Assembly (NCBI RefSeq): GCF_028867935.1
Contig: NZ_JAPQNS010000006.1
Coordinates: 248,001 to 312,000 of the forward strand
DNA length: 64,000 nt
Origin: Flavobacterium sp. SUN052
GTDB taxonomy: Bacteria; Bacteroidota; Bacteroidia; Flavobacteriales; Flavobacteriaceae
Direction of reading: 5' to 3'
A program made the translations under genes and the position numbers. Below the pieces are notes generated by a model that saw only the letters and a program-made list of their open reading frames with translations, was not told where the DNA came from and made no database searches. This document shows positions 26,110 to 35,415 of the stretch, in pieces (position 1 is the first letter of the stretch; every line of letters begins with the position of its first letter).

Positions 26110-26802
26110 CTAGCTAGGAATAAAATTCAGGAAGGAATCGGTAGCCTGTTGGTATTTGCTTTTGTCGACCTGGTAGTAATAAGCTCCTTTGCGGGAGAAG
26201 CCCTTCTGTTTTTCTTCCAGTTTAATAAGCAGGTTGGTAGAGAGGATTTTCCGGCTGAAGTTGCGCTTGTCGAATTCAGTATTGTAAATAGCGTCGTATA
26301 GCTTTTTCAACTGGGGAATAGTAAACTTCTCCGGCAGGAGTTCAAACCCAATGGGATGTTGGGCTGCCTTATATCGCAGCCGTTTAATGGCTAAATCAAC
26401 CATATCGGCATGGTCGAACAGCAGGGGTGGAAGATCATAAATTGAAAACCAACGGGCCTGGAATGTTCCTGAAAGTTTCGACTCGTAATCAGCCACTTTA
26501 ACCAGCGAGAAATAAGCGACGGATATGGTTCGAACAATTGGGTCGCGGTGAGGGTCGCCAAAGGCATGGAGCTGTTCGAGATACACATTAGCTAATCCTG
26601 TTAGATCAAATAAAATTCGGGCTGCTGCTTCTTCCAGACTTTCGCTTGGCTGGAGCCATCCTCCCATCAACGACCAGGTTGTATTTTCCGTCCCCCGTTT
26701 CACGAGTAGTATTTTTAGACTTTCGCCATCAAAACCAAAAATGATGGAATCCAGCGCGAGTAAATAAGGGTGTTGCTGTTTGTATTGGTCTAAAACTAAC
26801 AT
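26110..26802 (-). CDS. Nudix-type (NrtR-family) transcriptional regulator, probably of xylose use
   Basis: A 230-residue protein with a Nudix-fold N-terminal domain (LDSIIFGFDGESLKILLVKRG, SLMGGWLQPSESLEEAAARIL) in which the hydrolase motif is degenerate, as in regulators. The C-terminal winged helix (about 145-225) is LLPEKFTIPQLKKLYDAIYN and FDKRNFSRKILSTNLL. NrtR-type regulators in Bacteroidota sense sugars or ADP-ribose derivatives. Its position upstream of xylA points to xylose or a derivative. A paralogue is encoded at 32889. The 7-bp inverted repeat AGGCGAA...TTCGCCT at 26830-26859 lies before its start and could be an autoregulatory site. Confidence 0.88.
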   Translation of the reverse strand: MLVLDQYKQQHPYLLALDSIIFGFDGESLKILLVKRGTENTTWSLMGGWLQPSESLEEAAARILFDLTGLANVYLEQLHAFGDPHRDPIVRTISVAYFSLVKVADYESKLSGTFQARWFSIYDLPPLLFDHADMVDLAIKRLRYKAAQHPIGFELLPEKFTIPQLKKLYDAIYNTEFDKRNFSRKILSTNLLIKLEEKQKGFSRKGAYYYQVDKSKYQQATDSFLNFIPS

Positions 26803-26871
26803 GAGTGGTTGGAACGCCTACGTTTTCAAAGGCGAAAGTAGATAATTTTAGGTTCGCCTAGAGCATAGACG

Positions 26872-29802
26872 TTATTTCTCTAAAATCCGAACGGGGCCTT
26901 CCAGTCCAGCCGACATGATCTGATCTGCCTTGGTTTTAAACTGCCGGTAGTGAATGTCGCCCTTTATGCCTTTTCCAATAAAGCTATTCAACTCGGTGGG
27001 CGTGACCCGTACCTCAATTTGATTGGCTCCGGCCTGAACAAACGCCGTAATGTCCAGTTGGTAAGGCGCAAAAATTCGTTTCCCGGCGGCTTTCCCGTTA
27101 ATGGTTACCTCGGCGGTGAAATAGACTTTCCCCAAGTCCAGAAAATAGTGAGCGGCTGGTTTTTTGCTTGTCAGGTTAAAAGTCGATGCGTACTCGCCCA
27201 CTGCCGACGAATGGCGGAATGCCTCTTTGTTTTTCCAATTGAACAACGGGCTGGCCGCTTCCGTAAGGCTGTCCGCGCGGATGGTCCAGGTGGTGAGCTG
27301 GCTGATTTCAGTGGCACCGTCGGCCAGCAGAGGTGGCGTGGAAAGCAGCGAGGTCGGAATAGTCTTTTTGGTGGAAGCGTATAAAATCACGGAGCTGTAA
27401 GGAGCGATTCGATAGGTTGTTACGGGGCCACTGTTCTTCGTTATCGTTCCCGTTTCGGCGTTTAGCCAGTAGCTGCCCGTGTATTTTTTATCCAGCGACA
27501 GGGTAATAGTCTGCCATTGGTCGCTCTTGTTCCAGAGAAACTGGATGCGGCTTCCGTCGCTCATGTCGCGTTGAATCTGCCGCGTAAACCCGAAACTTCC
27601 GTTGAATTTTACGGTCTGCGGCAGCGTCTGAATCCAATTAGTCGCGTCGGTAGCCTGACGAATATGGTGGCTGTTTTTCTGCTTCACCGCCGATGCGATC
27701 AGTTGCGCTGTCCTGGTATCATTGATCTGCCAGTTCAGAAACGACGGTTGTTTGGTGGGCAACGTACCCACGGCCAGCAGTTTCATGCCCTTTGCCGTTA
27801 ACGCATTGATCTGTTGTGCCGTTTGCAATTGAATAGTTGAGGAGTCAGCCAGAATAAGCGCCTGGTAGCGATTGCCCCGGATAGTGAGTTGCTTGTCGGG
27901 GCTGATTTGGGCTTGCTGAAGGGACGCATCATTGACCCACTCCCAACTGATTCCCCTCGCTTCCAGTTGGTTGATGAGCGGGTAAACGTGTTCCGCCCAT
28001 CGCTCTTTTGCTCCGTCATGCGGCTCTTTGCTGGCGGGCAAAGGCGCTTCAGCATCCTTGAGGTAGCCTTTCGTTAATATTTCTTCGGGGTTGTCGGGCA
28101 TACCCTCCACGTTGGTGAAGGGGAAATAAATCAGAACATCGGTATGCGGTTTCCCCGATCGTAACGCATACTGCGTCCGGGCAACGTATTGATTGACGTC
28201 TTTCTGATATTTCCAGTACGTGCTCCCTTCACCGAGGTTGGACGAGAAATTGACTGTACCCAGATAGGGCGATGAAAAGGGATACCAGCCTTCGGGGCCA
28301 AAGTCTTTTGTTGTATACCGGTACGGAACGCCGTGGTAAATGATCTGGTTGACGCCCGCAGCAAACAACTTATCGACCGCCAGCCTGATTTTCTGGGGCG
28401 TAGTGGTATAGGCCCGGTTAATAAACACCACCGACTCTGCCGTTACAATGGGGCGATTGTACAGGTGAGCACCCGAGGCCATAACCTTCAAAATTGCTTC
28501 GGGCCCAAGCATGCTCTCGGTTTCCGGAATAGAGGCCAGCCCAGCGTTGGCCATCATGTCCATATGCATCCCGTAGGCCTGCGTGCGGTGCAGCATCCCC
28601 CGTTTTTCCAGATAACGGCTACTGGTTTTGATAAAATGCTCGCCTAGCAACTCGCCAAGTGTTTGGTCATAATCGGCCCGAATTCGCCAGTCTTCGGAAC
28701 CAAACGAGAATTCGAGGGGTGAATTTGGCCGTTTATAGGAGGCATAGTTATAGCCCTTTTGCAAGTTGGCCGGTAGCCAGGGCGTTATGTCATATCCGCG
28801 TTTTTTTCTGAAATAGTCAATGAAATCCGGCGAGTAATGGCGGTCTACTTCAAACTCATAACTATCGTTAAAAATGGCACGCAACGGATTGCCATAGTAG
28901 GGTTCAAGTCCCGTTCGGGGGCCAATAACGTGGGTGTAATTTTTGACGACTTTGAGCGAATCAAAATGGTCGACAACCGGGCCCTGTTTGGGGGCTGCGG
29001 TCATGGTTTGCTGTCCACTGGGGCGGCTCCACAGGACAATTAATTTCCAGTCACCAGCCGGAAGCTGGCAGCGTAAGGTATCATTACGCACTTGAGTCGT
29101 CAGCACCAGCGGGGCAGCGTTTTCTAACGCTACAGTAGTTGGATTGTCGTTGGGACGAGTTGCCACCACTTTGGCCGCCAGCACCGATACCAGACGGGGC
29201 GGTACACCCATTTTGCTGGAAACGGTCGGCAGGGGCAGGGTAATTGCCTGACCGCCTTTGATCGCCTGCGTCGCCGATTGCAGCGTTAAAAACCCGTCCT
29301 GCGGGTCAAGGAAGGACCCTCCCGGTGGCCAGCCGCTTCCATCTGTCAGGTCGACAGTTAGCCCTCGCTTTCGAGCCTCTTCGAGTACTGCTTTCAGGTT
29401 GTCGTAATAGTCGGGCGTGTCCCAGCTCAGAGCGCGGGCAGCCACTTCAGGCGACGATCGATTTAACCCCAGCGCCAGCGTCTGGACCTCAACCCCCCCG
29501 AATCCGTTGTCGGCAAAGAGGTTGATCTCCCGTTGCAGTTCGGTTTTATTGACATCGTTTCCGGGCCACCACCATCGGGCATACGGTCGGAACGCGACGG
29601 GAGGGTTCACAAACGTGAGCGGATCGAAATCGTATTGCGGAAACCAACGCAAAGGAAGCGGTGGCAACATACGTGATAAGTCGTTGCTGGATTGGAACGA
29701 AGAAATGCTAATGATCACGGCTAAAGTCACTAAACCCATGCCGAATCGGGGCCAGGTACATTGCCTGATAATTATTTTCCTGGGTTTGGATGAGCTGTTC
29801 AT
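26872..29802 (-). CDS. GH106-like glycoside hydrolase (alpha-L-rhamnosidase family)
   Basis: About 976 residues from the ATG at 29802 (MNSSSKPRKI). A TTG start five codons earlier is less likely. A membrane or signal segment (MGLVTLAVIISISSF) precedes RPYARWWWPGNDVNKTELQ, followed by DNGFGGVEVQTLALG, both typical of the GH106-type TIM barrel. GWPPGGSFLDPQDG and QAYGMHMDMMANAGLASIPE follow in the catalytic part. The C-terminus has a galactose-binding-like sandwich (FLDLGKVYFTAEVTINGKA). It probably removes terminal rhamnose or a related sugar in the periplasm. It is last in an operon after GH2 and a small secreted protein. Confidence 0.82.
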   Translation of the reverse strand: MNSSSKPRKIIIRQCTWPRFGMGLVTLAVIISISSFQSSNDLSRMLPPLPLRWFPQYDFDPLTFVNPPVAFRPYARWWWPGNDVNKTELQREINLFADNGFGGVEVQTLALGLNRSSPEVAARALSWDTPDYYDNLKAVLEEARKRGLTVDLTDGSGWPPGGSFLDPQDGFLTLQSATQAIKGGQAITLPLPTVSSKMGVPPRLVSVLAAKVVATRPNDNPTTVALENAAPLVLTTQVRNDTLRCQLPAGDWKLIVLWSRPSGQQTMTAAPKQGPVVDHFDSLKVVKNYTHVIGPRTGLEPYYGNPLRAIFNDSYEFEVDRHYSPDFIDYFRKKRGYDITPWLPANLQKGYNYASYKRPNSPLEFSFGSEDWRIRADYDQTLGELLGEHFIKTSSRYLEKRGMLHRTQAYGMHMDMMANAGLASIPETESMLGPEAILKVMASGAHLYNRPIVTAESVVFINRAYTTTPQKIRLAVDKLFAAGVNQIIYHGVPYRYTTKDFGPEGWYPFSSPYLGTVNFSSNLGEGSTYWKYQKDVNQYVARTQYALRSGKPHTDVLIYFPFTNVEGMPDNPEEILTKGYLKDAEAPLPASKEPHDGAKERWAEHVYPLINQLEARGISWEWVNDASLQQAQISPDKQLTIRGNRYQALILADSSTIQLQTAQQINALTAKGMKLLAVGTLPTKQPSFLNWQINDTRTAQLIASAVKQKNSHHIRQATDATNWIQTLPQTVKFNGSFGFTRQIQRDMSDGSRIQFLWNKSDQWQTITLSLDKKYTGSYWLNAETGTITKNSGPVTTYRIAPYSSVILYASTKKTIPTSLLSTPPLLADGATEISQLTTWTIRADSLTEAASPLFNWKNKEAFRHSSAVGEYASTFNLTSKKPAAHYFLDLGKVYFTAEVTINGKAAGKRIFAPYQLDITAFVQAGANQIEVRVTPTELNSFIGKGIKGDIHYRQFKTKADQIMSAGLEGPVRILEK

Positions 29803-29825
29803 GGGTGTTAGTGGCAAACCGGGTT

Positions 29826-32309
29826 CTACTTCATCGTTAGCTTTATCGAACCCGCCTTCAGGTTTTTGGCTGTTGCGGTTATTGTTACGGCGCCCGGCTC
29901 GCCCTCAGGCCGTACGATCACCAGACCCCGGCCATGAAATACCTTCTTTTCAGGTCGCTGGAAACTCGACACATCGGCTGGATTACCGTTACCGACCCCG
30001 GCAACTGTTCCTTTTCCGCTAATCTGATACTGGATAAGCAGGTCATCGACGTAGGGCACTACATGGCCGTCTGCATCCACCACATCGACGTCGATATACG
30101 CTAAGTCTGTCCGACTGGCGTTGAGGGTATTTCGGTCGGCTCGTAAGCGAATGGACACCGGTTTGCCAACCGTCTGAAGAGTGTCGGCTCCAGTTTCCTT
30201 GCCGTCCGTATAACTTCTGGCTACCAGTATTCCCGGCTGGTAGGGGATATCGAACTGGGTGGTAACGGTATTAGGGGGCAGCGCTTTTTCCCCGATTGGC
30301 TTGCCGTTCAACTCCAGCGTTACTTTCTGGGCTCTGGAATACACAAACACAGGCATGGTCTTGCCTTCGTGGCCAGGAAAACTCCAGCTCTTTAGCTGGT
30401 CCGGAAAATTGTAATAGAAATTCGCTTCGATATAGTCTTCCGGTATAGGTGTATGCACCAGCATCTCGACGGCCGACCGTTTCCAGACCACATCCAGATA
30501 GTAGGAGTTTACTTTTTTATGGCCAATCAGGTCCAGTTCGCCCGTGTAGGCATTAGCAATCGGCCAGGCAGGTTTCATAAACAAATCCGTACTGGAGCCG
30601 CCCAAAAAACCACCACTCGTACTCTTTTTAGGGTCTTTTTTAACTAGCCTGGGCGCTCCAAGACCGGCTTCTCCCAAGTAATCCATGGCGGTCCAACTGA
30701 ACGTTCCGATGACGTAGGGCAGTTTTTCTACCTTCAGCCAATTCTCTATGCCTTTAGGAGGAAAATACTCCGACGCATACATCACCCGATCAGGAAATTT
30801 TTCGTGATCACTTTCGTATTTGGAATCGGCATAGTTATAGCCTCCTACGTCCAGATTGGCGAAAGAGGGCGCGGTATCTTCCCACTTTTTACCCTTATTA
30901 AAATAGCCGATAAACATCGGTACAGCCATCGTAACGGGTCGAGTGGTATCCAGACGACGCACGGCATCAGATAGCTGTTTGCTAAGGGCATATCCCGATG
31001 AATCTGCCGACTCGGCAATTTCATTACCAATGCTCCACATAATGATGGATGGGTGATTTCGGTCGCGCAGAAGCATAGACTCAAGATCGCGCTGCCACCA
31101 CTGCTTGAAATACAGGTGGTAATCCTGCGGGTTTTTCGGACGCACCCACATATCAAAGGCTTCATCGATTACCAGCATACCCAGCCGGTCGCAGGCATCC
31201 AGCAACTGGGGCGAGGGTGGGTTATGGCTCATGCGTACGGCATTGTAGCCCTGCTGTTTGAGTATCTCAATTTTTCGCTCCTCAGCCCGGTCAATCGCGG
31301 CCGCCCCAAGCGGTCCGTTGTCGTGGTGAATGCAGCCACCTTTCAACTTTATCGACTGACCATTTAACGTAAACCCGGTTTGGGCGTCGAAATGGATGGT
31401 CCGAATGCCGAAGGGCGTCGTTGTCTGATCAATTACTTTCCCATTTTGCACAATCTGCACACTGGCCCGGTACAGTTGAGGTTTATCCAGCGACCACAGC
31501 AGTGGATTAGTCACCGAAATGGTTTGAGTAATTGAAGTCGCCGGGCCTTGTGAAGTCGTGACGAGTTGGGAGGCTGTTCCGGCCAGTTGGCCCGAAGGCG
31601 TGTAGAGCCGGGTGAATACGGTAAACGGCGCGTTGCCTGTTGGTGACTGAACGGTTGTCGCTACTAACACTGTTGCGGCCTGGGATGTTACGGATGGCGT
31701 CGTGACGTAAGTCCCCCACAGGTCAATGTGCAACGGGTCGACGGTGGTGAGCCAGACATGCCGATAAATGCCCGAACCTGAATACCAACGACTGTTAACG
31801 CCTTCGTTTTTCACCTGAACGGCAATAACATTGGCCTTACCTGCTGGCAACAGGTAAGGCGTTAGTTCATACTGAAAAGACGTGTAGCCATTCGGGTGAT
31901 TACCGAGGTGGTGCCCGTTGATCCAGACATCGGCATTCATATATACCCCGTCAAACTGAATATAAATTTTCTTGTTAGCTGAGGCTTTATCCAGGGTAAA
32001 ATGCTTGCGATACCAGGCGGTGCCGCCCACCAAAAAGCCCCCATCCCGCCCGGATATAGCCCCTTTCGAAAAAGGGCCAACTACACTATCGGGAATTTGA
32101 CCCGGTAAATCTTCGATACTCCAGTCGTGCGGTATGTCCAGCTTCCTCCAACCGCTATCGTCATACGCCGGGCTTTCAGCCTTAATAAGACCGTCTTTTT
32201 TGAACCGCCAGTCGGCATCGAACAGAACGGTGCGGGCGTTTTGGCCATGCAGAACGAGGGCAGACAAAGTAAATGTCAATGCCAGGAGTGATCGATATGA
32301 CTTTTTCAT
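29826..32309 (-). CDS. GH2 glycoside hydrolase (beta-galactosidase-like)
   Basis: An 827-residue exported enzyme with signal peptide ending LVLHGQ. Order: sugar-binding jelly roll (about 25-190, FDADWRFKKDG, VWINGHHLGNHPNGYTSF), Ig-like domain (about 195-300), TIM barrel (about 305-590), DUF4982-type domain and a C-terminal Ig-like domain (IDVDVVDADGHVVPYVD). The acid/base is E430 in WSIGNEIAES and the nucleophile probably E514 in YASEYFPP. It hydrolyses beta-linked sugars, possibly galactosides; exact specificity is open. 16 nt separate it from the downstream GH106-like TTG, 24 from the ATG, so they form one unit. Confidence 0.9.
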   Translation of the reverse strand: MKKSYRSLLALTFTLSALVLHGQNARTVLFDADWRFKKDGLIKAESPAYDDSGWRKLDIPHDWSIEDLPGQIPDSVVGPFSKGAISGRDGGFLVGGTAWYRKHFTLDKASANKKIYIQFDGVYMNADVWINGHHLGNHPNGYTSFQYELTPYLLPAGKANVIAVQVKNEGVNSRWYSGSGIYRHVWLTTVDPLHIDLWGTYVTTPSVTSQAATVLVATTVQSPTGNAPFTVFTRLYTPSGQLAGTASQLVTTSQGPATSITQTISVTNPLLWSLDKPQLYRASVQIVQNGKVIDQTTTPFGIRTIHFDAQTGFTLNGQSIKLKGGCIHHDNGPLGAAAIDRAEERKIEILKQQGYNAVRMSHNPPSPQLLDACDRLGMLVIDEAFDMWVRPKNPQDYHLYFKQWWQRDLESMLLRDRNHPSIIMWSIGNEIAESADSSGYALSKQLSDAVRRLDTTRPVTMAVPMFIGYFNKGKKWEDTAPSFANLDVGGYNYADSKYESDHEKFPDRVMYASEYFPPKGIENWLKVEKLPYVIGTFSWTAMDYLGEAGLGAPRLVKKDPKKSTSGGFLGGSSTDLFMKPAWPIANAYTGELDLIGHKKVNSYYLDVVWKRSAVEMLVHTPIPEDYIEANFYYNFPDQLKSWSFPGHEGKTMPVFVYSRAQKVTLELNGKPIGEKALPPNTVTTQFDIPYQPGILVARSYTDGKETGADTLQTVGKPVSIRLRADRNTLNASRTDLAYIDVDVVDADGHVVPYVDDLLIQYQISGKGTVAGVGNGNPADVSSFQRPEKKVFHGRGLVIVRPEGEPGAVTITATAKNLKAGSIKLTMK

Positions 32310-32335
32310 AAATGGCTTAGGGGGCGATGTGCCGA

Positions 32336-32719
32336 TTACTTCTTCAGGCGTACAGCCGTCGAGTCGAACATGCCCATCAGTTGCCCTTTCAGATGGTCAT
32401 CGTCCACTTTGGCCAGCTCAACGCCGATCTCTCCCGCCTGAGCCGTATCGAAGTAGATGGTGATTTTATCTTTTCCTTCCTCGACTTTCGTAATCGGAGT
32501 GGCTTCAGGTCTTTTGCCCGTTGGGTCTTTCAGTTCACCCGTTAGTTTACCGTCTTTGCGGATCAGTTCGGTAACCATTTTGGCATCGCCATCGGGCGTA
32601 CCTGATATGGTGATTTCCCATTTCCCGGCGAAAAAGTCGGTTGTTGGAGCTGACTGAGAATATCCTTTGGCGCAAATACCCAGGAGAAAAATGAACAGAA
32701 ATAGGCTTACTTTTTTCAT
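32336..32719 (-). CDS. Small secreted lipocalin-like protein
   Basis: A 127-residue protein with signal peptide MKKVSLFLFIFLLGICAKG then YSQS. The mature part is beta-rich with GKWEITISGTPDGDAK, DGKLTGELKDPTG and KITIYFDT, a pattern of small lipocalin-like periplasmic proteins frequent beside glycoside hydrolases in Bacteroidota. Function unknown. It is the first gene of the GH2/GH106 operon and divergent from the Nudix-type regulator, sharing the control region with the two operators. Confidence 0.75.
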   Translation of the reverse strand: MKKVSLFLFIFLLGICAKGYSQSAPTTDFFAGKWEITISGTPDGDAKMVTELIRKDGKLTGELKDPTGKRPEATPITKVEEGKDKITIYFDTAQAGEIGVELAKVDDDHLKGQLMGMFDSTAVRLKK

Positions 32720-32804
32720 TACTGGAGTTGTTTAAACGTGAATTTGAGTTGTACAGGTGAAATTTTTGATTGATTACCAGCATGTTACGCTATTGCCAAC
32801 CATC

Positions 32805-32867
32805 ATTCTGTAATTTTTACGGAATAAAGGTAAGCTGAATTATTATATTCTGTACATTTTACGGAAT
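32805..32867. promoter_or_regulatory. Two tandem 21-bp palindromic operators
   Basis: Site 1 (32805-32825) and site 2 (32847-32867) both begin ATTCTGTA and end TTTTACGGAAT. Each is a near-perfect palindrome of form ATTCYGTAA-N3-TTTACRGAAT. They are 19 of 21 identical and start exactly 42 bp apart, four helical turns. They lie in the divergent region between the regulator gene and the GH2 operon, and site 2 ends 9 bp before the regulator's -7 box. A further weak half-site (TTCCTGTACAATTTTATG) lies just after the regulator stop. Confidence 0.8.
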
Positions 32868-32876
32868 AAATATTTT

Positions 32877-32884
32877 TATCTTTG
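32877..32884 (+). promoter_or_regulatory. -7 box of the regulator gene, predicting a leaderless mRNA
   Basis: TATCTTTG matches TAnnTTTG fully and ends only 4 nt before the ATG at 32889. In Bacteroidota the start point falls about 4-7 nt after this box, so transcription would begin at or next to the start codon. Confidence 0.55.
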
Positions 32885-32888
32885 ACCT

Positions 32889-33662
32889 ATGAATTCACAA
32901 GAAGAAATAGATGACTTTGTCAAGAACGGCTATCGGGACTATTTGCCTCACCTAACCATTGACCCGGTCATTTTTGGTTACCACGATCAACAACTCAAGA
33001 TTTTACTTCTCAAATGGATTGGGCATGATGGCTGGGGATTGCCCGGCGGTTTTATCAAGCGGAGAGAACCACTAAGCGAGGCCGCTCACCGTATTTTGCA
33101 GGAGCGAACGGGTCTGGCGTCCATATTTCTTCAGCAATTTTACGTGTTTGGAGATTCGCCGTATCGGCGTAAAGAGCAAGATACCAGTGAGTTGTCCGAA
33201 CGCTACGGCCATGTTGTAGAAGACAGCTGGCTGTTTGAGCGAACCCTGTCTATTAGCTATTTCGCCCTGGTCGATTACTCAAAGGTTACGGTGACCAGCG
33301 ACTTTTTTACCAGTGCTCACCAGTGGTGTGATGTAAATGAAATTCCTCCACTGTTATTCGACCAGAACGAAGTGGTGGAAAAGGCGCTGGTAACCCTTCG
33401 ACAACAGATTTATCACCAGCCAATTGGCTATAACCTGCTCCCTGAAAAATTCACGCTTCCTGAAATTCACCGGCTGTATGAGACCATTTTAGGAAAGGAA
33501 CTGGATCAGCGCAACTTCTCAAAAAAGCTGGTGACGCTAGGGCTGATTAAAAAGCTGGACGAACAACGGGCCATTGGTCCCCATCGCTCGCCGTATTTAT
33601 ATCAGTTTGAAAAGGAAGCCTACGAAGATGCGCTGAAACTAGGCATCGTGCATACCTATTGA
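32889..33662 (+). CDS. Nudix-type (NrtR-family) transcriptional regulator of the glycosidase cluster
   Basis: A 257-residue paralogue of the regulator encoded at 26110-26802. Nudix-like domain: IDPVIFGYHDQQLKILLLKW, WGLPGGFIKRREPLSEAAHRIL; winged helix: LLPEKFTLPEIHRLYETILG and LDQRNFSKKLVTLGLIKKL. It has an extra 25-residue insert (about 96-122, RRKEQDTSELSERYGHVVED) absent in the paralogue, which may shape the ligand pocket. No alternative ATG exists nearby, so the start is firm. It is divergent from the GH2/GH106 operon and followed 61 bp later by the GH35-like gene. Confidence 0.9.
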   Translation: MNSQEEIDDFVKNGYRDYLPHLTIDPVIFGYHDQQLKILLLKWIGHDGWGLPGGFIKRREPLSEAAHRILQERTGLASIFLQQFYVFGDSPYRRKEQDTSELSERYGHVVEDSWLFERTLSISYFALVDYSKVTVTSDFFTSAHQWCDVNEIPPLLFDQNEVVEKALVTLRQQIYHQPIGYNLLPEKFTLPEIHRLYETILGKELDQRNFSKKLVTLGLIKKLDEQRAIGPHRSPYLYQFEKEAYEDALKLGIVHTY

Positions 33663-33723
33663 GAATTTCCTGTACAATTTTATGCCAAAACTCGCCCGGC
33701 TACCCTTACCGAATCCATCTACC

Positions 33724-35370
33724 ATGAATAAACAACTCGTTTTGTGGCTACTTCAAGCTTGCTTTCAGGCTACTATCCTGCTGAGCGCTCACATAATTAG
33801 TGCCCAGTCTCGCCCCGGCATACCGCATCTACGGAAACAGGGTACGGCTACGCAACTGATTGTGGAGGGCAAACCCTTTCTGATGCTGGGTGGTGAGTTG
33901 GGCAATTCGAGTACATCGAGCATGGCGTATATGAAACCCAGGTGGTCTAAGTTGCAACAGATGCACCTCAATACCGTGCTGGCTCCTATTTATTGGGAGC
34001 TTCTGGAGCCACAGGAGGGCAAATTTGATTTTACGCTGGTTGATGAATTGATTAAGGATACCCGGCTGCATCAGCAAAAGCTGGTTGTGCTGTGGTTTGG
34101 CACCTGGAAGAATAGTATGTCGTGCTACGCGCCCGCATGGGTCAAAACCGATACAAAGCGGTTTCCCCGGATTCGTGATTCCAAGGGGAGGGCGCACGAA
34201 ATTCTGACTCCATTCGACAAAAACAGCCTCGATGCCGATGTGAAAGCGTTTACCGCTCTGATGCGGCACATCCGCGAGCTTGATCAACGGCAGCAAACAG
34301 TTGTTATGATTCAGGTCGAGAATGAGATTGGTATGCTGCCCGAGGCCCGCGATCATTCACCCATGGCCAATGCCGCTTTTGAGCAGCCTGTTCCCGAAGC
34401 GCTCATCAGGTATCTACAGAGTCATAAAGAATCGCTGGCCCCCGCCGTTCGGACGGTCTGGCAAAATAACGGGTTCAAAACCAGTGGCAATTGGGAAACC
34501 CTGTTTGGTAAGAGCCTGGCGACTGACGAACTGTTCATTGCCTGGCACTTTGCTCAGTTTGCCAACCGCGTAACCGAAGCCGGAAAGGCTGTGTATCCCT
34601 TGCCCATGTTTGTGAATGCAGCCCTGAATCGCCCCAATGTAAAGCCGGGTGATTACCCGAGTGGTGGCCCGCTGCCGCACGTTATCGACATTTGGAAAGC
34701 GGGAGCCCCTGCCGTAGATTTTCTGTCTCCCGACTTTTATAATCCCGACTTCAAATACTGGAACGACCTGTATACCCGCAGCGACAATCCTCTGTTTATT
34801 CCGGAGATCAAGTTTGAGCCGTTCGATGCCGCCAAGGTTTTTTATGCCATTGGTCATTACGAGGCTATGGGTTTCTCGCCGTTCTCCATTGAGTCGACTG
34901 ATAAACCAACCGAAGAACCCCTCGGCAAAAGCTATAGCGTTTTGAGACAACTTAAGCCCCTTCTGCTTGACAATCAGGGAAAAGGTGTCACCAACGGGAT
35001 GTTGTTCGACAAGAAAACGGCCAGTGACACCATTCACCTGGGCGGCTATATCTTTATCTGTAAGCACGACTATACGCTGGGCTGGTCGCCCAAAGCAAAA
35101 GACGATGAATGGCCGATGACGGGCGGGCTGATTGTGCAGACGGGGACCAATGACTTTACCATTGCCGGAACGGGCATTGTAATCACCTGCACGTCGGATC
35201 AGCCTCAATCGCCCAATGCGGGCATTCTGCAACTCGACGAAGGCCAGTATATCGATGGCAAATGGAAACCGGGTCGGCGACTGAATGGCGATCAGGATCA
35301 CCAGGGGCGACACATTCGTATTCCGGTAGGGGAGTATGGAATTCAAAAGTTGACGCTGTACCGATATTAG
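33724..35370 (+). CDS. GH35-like beta-galactosidase with DUF5597 domain
   Basis: About 548 residues from the ATG at 33724 (MNKQLVLWLLQACFQATILL), preferred because it begins a signal peptide; an in-frame ATG 14 codons earlier exists. The TIM barrel opens with GKPFLMLGGELGNSS and KMHLNTVLAPIYWELLEPQEG-like sequence; the acid/base is in MIQVENEIG and the nucleophile probably in IPEIKFEP. The C-terminal sandwich (about 390-548, LIVQTGTNDFTIAGTGIVIT) is the DUF5597 type. It likely cleaves beta-galactosyl or related bonds in the periplasm and lies in the regulator's transcription unit. Confidence 0.87.
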   Translation: MNKQLVLWLLQACFQATILLSAHIISAQSRPGIPHLRKQGTATQLIVEGKPFLMLGGELGNSSTSSMAYMKPRWSKLQQMHLNTVLAPIYWELLEPQEGKFDFTLVDELIKDTRLHQQKLVVLWFGTWKNSMSCYAPAWVKTDTKRFPRIRDSKGRAHEILTPFDKNSLDADVKAFTALMRHIRELDQRQQTVVMIQVENEIGMLPEARDHSPMANAAFEQPVPEALIRYLQSHKESLAPAVRTVWQNNGFKTSGNWETLFGKSLATDELFIAWHFAQFANRVTEAGKAVYPLPMFVNAALNRPNVKPGDYPSGGPLPHVIDIWKAGAPAVDFLSPDFYNPDFKYWNDLYTRSDNPLFIPEIKFEPFDAAKVFYAIGHYEAMGFSPFSIESTDKPTEEPLGKSYSVLRQLKPLLLDNQGKGVTNGMLFDKKTASDTIHLGGYIFICKHDYTLGWSPKAKDDEWPMTGGLIVQTGTNDFTIAGTGIVITCTSDQPQSPNAGILQLDEGQYIDGKWKPGRRLNGDQDHQGRHIRIPVGEYGIQKLTLYRY

Positions 35371-35415
35371 GACCAATGCCAACATAATGGTAAACGTATA
35401 TAGTATACCGTTCAA

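Noticed and set aside
34414..35415. 333-codon minus-strand frame
   Set aside because: Complete overlap with the GH35-like gene, whose catalytic motifs are intact; GC-rich antisense frames are often open by chance.
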